Part shown: in pieces, positions 4,644 to 6,205 of the stretch
How positions within the stretch are numbered: position 1 is the first letter of the stretch
Layout: each line of letters begins with the position of its first letter
NCBI GenBank assembly: GCA_958414155.1
Contig: CATYWI010000082.1
Span: 1 to 6,205 of the forward strand
Length of the DNA stretch: 6,205 bases
Origin: an uncultured Anaerotruncus sp.
GTDB lineage: Bacteria > Bacillota_A > Clostridia > Oscillospirales > CAG-272
Direction: 5' to 3'
Made by a program: the position numbers and the translations under genes
The notes under the pieces: generated by a model
Told to the model about the DNA's origin: nothing
Seen by the model: the letters and a program-made list of their open reading frames with translations, nothing else
The model's database searches: none

Positions 4644-5159
4644 ATGGATGACGAAATATCACGCCGCGGCGCCGCACTCGGAACGCCGGCACAGGACGGC
4701 GTTCATATAGTCGGCGCAGAGGATTTTATGCCCGTGGCAGCCGAGCTTGTCAGCGGCGGCGCCTCGGTGCCGCTTGTGGTGAGCGGCAGCAGCATGGAGC
4801 CATTTCTTCGCGACGGCAGAGATACCGTTATCCTCACCTCTCCTTCCGCAGTCGCACCGCGGCGCGGAGATATAATGCTGTTCACACGCCGGGACGGGAG
4901 CTACGTGCTTCATCGCGTCTGCCGCGTCACGCCGGATGCACTGTGGTTCGTCGGCGACGCGCAGTCCTTTATCGAGGGTCCCATCCCGCGCGAAAGCCTT
5001 GTTGCCTCTGTACGCACGGTGATACGCCGCGGCAGGGTCATAGGACCGCACTCTCCGGTATGGATATATCACTCGGCACGGCGAGCCGTCAAAACGCACA
5101 AAATGCGCCTGCGGGCGATCCTTAGCGCTCTTGTGAAACGAAAGGAAAAAGAAAAATGA
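4644..5159 (+). CDS. S24/S26-family signal-peptidase-like protein
   Basis: 171 aa as started at 4644. Upstream in-frame starts at 4527-4560 lie in or before the promoter and cannot be transcribed; 4596 or 4644 remain, and 4644 has a weak AAAGTGAG about 10 nt before it. Motifs: SGSSMEP (47-53) with nucleophile Ser50; RRGDIMLF (73-80); LHRV with His90; and VGDAQ with Asp105. A Ser/His/Asp set is that of the SipW/ER-type branch of S26, which has His where classical bacterial signal peptidase I has Lys. Unusually, there is no clear membrane segment: the N-terminus is polar and the C-terminus very basic (KRKEKEK), so it may act in the cytoplasm or at the membrane surface. It overlaps the next gene by ATGA. 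As first gene of a polysaccharide operon it may process a peptide or protein of that system; the substrate is unknown. Confidence 0.78.
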   Translation: MDDEISRRGAALGTPAQDGVHIVGAEDFMPVAAELVSGGASVPLVVSGSSMEPFLRDGRDTVILTSPSAVAPRRGDIMLFTRRDGSYVLHRVCRVTPDALWFVGDAQSFIEGPIPRESLVASVRTVIRRGRVIGPHSPVWIYHSARRAVKTHKMRLRAILSALVKRKEKEK

Positions 5160-5917
5160 ACGAACCCATCGATCTCAAAGCAATGGCTCTTCTGCTTCTG
5201 CGCCATGCGTGGATAATCTTCCTTGCTTTTCTGCTTTGCTTCATTCTCACATATTTTGCGGTGGAAAGACCAAAGGTGCCGGTGTATTCCGCTACCGCGA
5301 CCATGTATGTGTCGCCCGGATCGTCCACATATTACTCCTCGGGTAACCAGCTCAACGCGCAGGCGCTTATAAACGTCTGCAACGTCATAGTCAAGTCCAA
5401 CCGTGCGCTGACGAGCGTAATGGAGGAGCTTGACACGCTTGACGGTACTGCCGACGGCGTATTTACCAGCGCGGTATCGGGCAGAAAATACACTGCCGCC
5501 GCGATAAAGGGAATGGTCAATCTCAGCTCGGTAAACAACACCGAGGTTATGGCGGTAAGGGTCACCTGCGGTGACGAGACCGATGCCATAATCATAGCCG
5601 ATGCGATAGTGGATGTAGTTCCGCTCGTGGTCGAGGACATAATAAACAGCGGATACGCCAAAAAGGTTGACTCTGCGTACCGTTCCGGCACCGGCAACAT
5701 GCCGGGACTTACCAAGCCCGCCGCGATAGGACTTGTCGCCGCCGCGCTTGTAAGCGCTATCATAATACTCATAAGCACATTTGACACGCGTATACACACC
5801 AAGGACGACATAACCGCCGTCTACAATGTTCCCATTATCGGCGAGATCCCCGATTTCTCCGGCAAAACAAATGAAAGGTACTACGCAAGATATGAGCATA
5901 ATAAGTCTGATAAATAA
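5156..5917 (+). CDS. Wzz/CapA-like polysaccharide chain-length and export protein
   Basis: 253 aa, translated from AAAGGAAAAAGAAAA-ATG and overlapping the previous stop codon by 4 bases. One membrane segment near residues 15-36 (AWIIFLAFLLCFILTYF), an extracellular domain about 37-180 starting with the usual YSATATMYV, and a second segment about 188-207 (IGLVAAALVSAIIILIS). The short cytoplasmic tail carries the conserved 'DDI..VYNVPIIGEIP' motif. This is the Gram-positive split form of the polysaccharide co-polymerase: the membrane adaptor (CapA/YveK/CpsC) is a separate gene from its tyrosine kinase, which follows here. The pair controls polymer length and export of capsule or exopolysaccharide at the membrane. 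No sign of damage. The overlap with the kinase gene by 26 bases indicates tight coupling. Confidence 0.92.
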   Translation: MNEPIDLKAMALLLLRHAWIIFLAFLLCFILTYFAVERPKVPVYSATATMYVSPGSSTYYSSGNQLNAQALINVCNVIVKSNRALTSVMEELDTLDGTADGVFTSAVSGRKYTAAAIKGMVNLSSVNNTEVMAVRVTCGDETDAIIIADAIVDVVPLVVEDIINSGYAKKVDSAYRSGTGNMPGLTKPAAIGLVAAALVSAIIILISTFDTRIHTKDDITAVYNVPIIGEIPDFSGKTNERYYARYEHNKSDK

Positions 5918-6205
5918 GAAAAAAAAGAAGGGGCGTCGCCCCGGCTCCGCAATGGTCATAGACTCGGACACACCGTTTGCCGTGACCGAGGCGTACAAGA
6001 CCCTGCGTACCAATATTCAGTTTACGACTGCGGCTCTGGCGCCCGAAACACCGCATAAAAACGCGCTCGTGGTATCAAGCCCGCTGCCAAGCGAGGGTAA
6101 ATCCACGACCGCTTCAAACCTCGGCGTCGTGTTTGCGCAGACAAATGCAAATGTCCTTCTTATAGATGCCGATATGCGCAAGGCGGTACAGCACCGCAAC
6201 TTCAA
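5892..6205 (+). CDS. CapB/CpsD-like tyrosine kinase, 3' end cut by the window
   Basis: The first 104 residues are present; the frame is open to the edge. The start at 5892 lies inside the Wzz-like gene, with AAAGG 13 nt upstream; another ATG at 5952 has no binding site. Residues 9-16 are a basic cluster (KKKKKGRR). TEAYKTLRTNIQF (32-44) is the hallmark segment of bacterial tyrosine (BY) kinases. Walker A is SPLPSEGKST (63-72) with Lys70, and Walker A' is VLLIDADMRK (88-97) with Asp92 and Asp94. The kinase is activated by the cytoplasmic tail of its Wzz-like partner and autophosphorylates on a C-terminal Tyr cluster, which lies outside this window. It governs polysaccharide synthesis and export. 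Walker B and the Tyr cluster cannot be checked here. Confidence 0.92.
   Translation, partial: MSIISLINKKKKKGRRPGSAMVIDSDTPFAVTEAYKTLRTNIQFTTAALAPETPHKNALVVSSPLPSEGKSTTASNLGVVFAQTNANVLLIDADMRKAVQHRNF

Noticed and set aside
5069..6013. Long minus-strand open frame (314 codons)
   Set aside because: It is antisense to the well-supported Wzz-like gene and the kinase start and shows no recognisable domain.
1..6205. CRISPR array, tRNA, rRNA or insertion sequence
   Set aside because: No regularly spaced repeats with spacers, no cloverleaf with CCA end, and no transposase motifs on either strand.

Overview
The window looks like Bacillota DNA, most likely a gut-type Clostridia (Oscillospirales-like). 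The grounds are AGGAGG-type ribosome binding sites, sigma-A promoters with 17-base spacers, Gram-positive endolysin and holin families, and a CapA/CapB-type polysaccharide system. ATA is frequent for Ile in otherwise fairly GC-rich genes. No marker gene fixes the species.

There are four blocks. (1) About 100-1822, minus strand: a three-gene accessory operon read from one perfect-consensus promoter with a 15-bp palindrome between its -35 and -10. It encodes a Cys-rich (zinc-ribbon-like) protein, a very acidic 139-aa protein, and a 239-aa protein with an unrecognised N-terminal region and a C-terminal helix-turn-helix. (2) About 1823-2200: an AT-rich intergenic stretch with a 10-bp direct repeat, a plus-strand promoter, and a roughly 130-nt structured RNA candidate ending in a strong terminator. 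No gene follows it in sense. (3) About 2165-4410, minus strand, visibly more GC-rich: a compact phage tail-end and lysis cassette (tail/baseplate-like protein with Ala-rich coiled coil, N-acetylmuramoyl-L-alanine amidase with two LysM repeats, XhlA-like membrane protein, r1t-type holin) and its terminator. (4) 4527 to the end, plus strand: the start of an exopolysaccharide/capsule operon (S24/S26-family peptidase, Wzz/CapA-like chain-length protein, CapB/CpsD-like tyrosine kinase cut by the window edge).

The lysis cassette is intact but has no phage structural genes upstream. It directly abuts, and is divergent from, the polysaccharide operon, so it is either a deleted prophage or a retained (domesticated) lysis cassette. 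The accessory operon sits just downstream of the lysis genes, a usual place for phage cargo such as anti-defence genes. Its layout (strong promoter, built-in palindrome, small unknown proteins, HTH protein last) resembles self-repressed anti-CRISPR-type operons, but nothing in the sequence proves that function.

The best candidates for something undescribed are the orphan structured RNA at about 2008-2138 and the palindrome-controlled three-gene operon. No tRNA, rRNA, CRISPR array, transposase or integrase was found.
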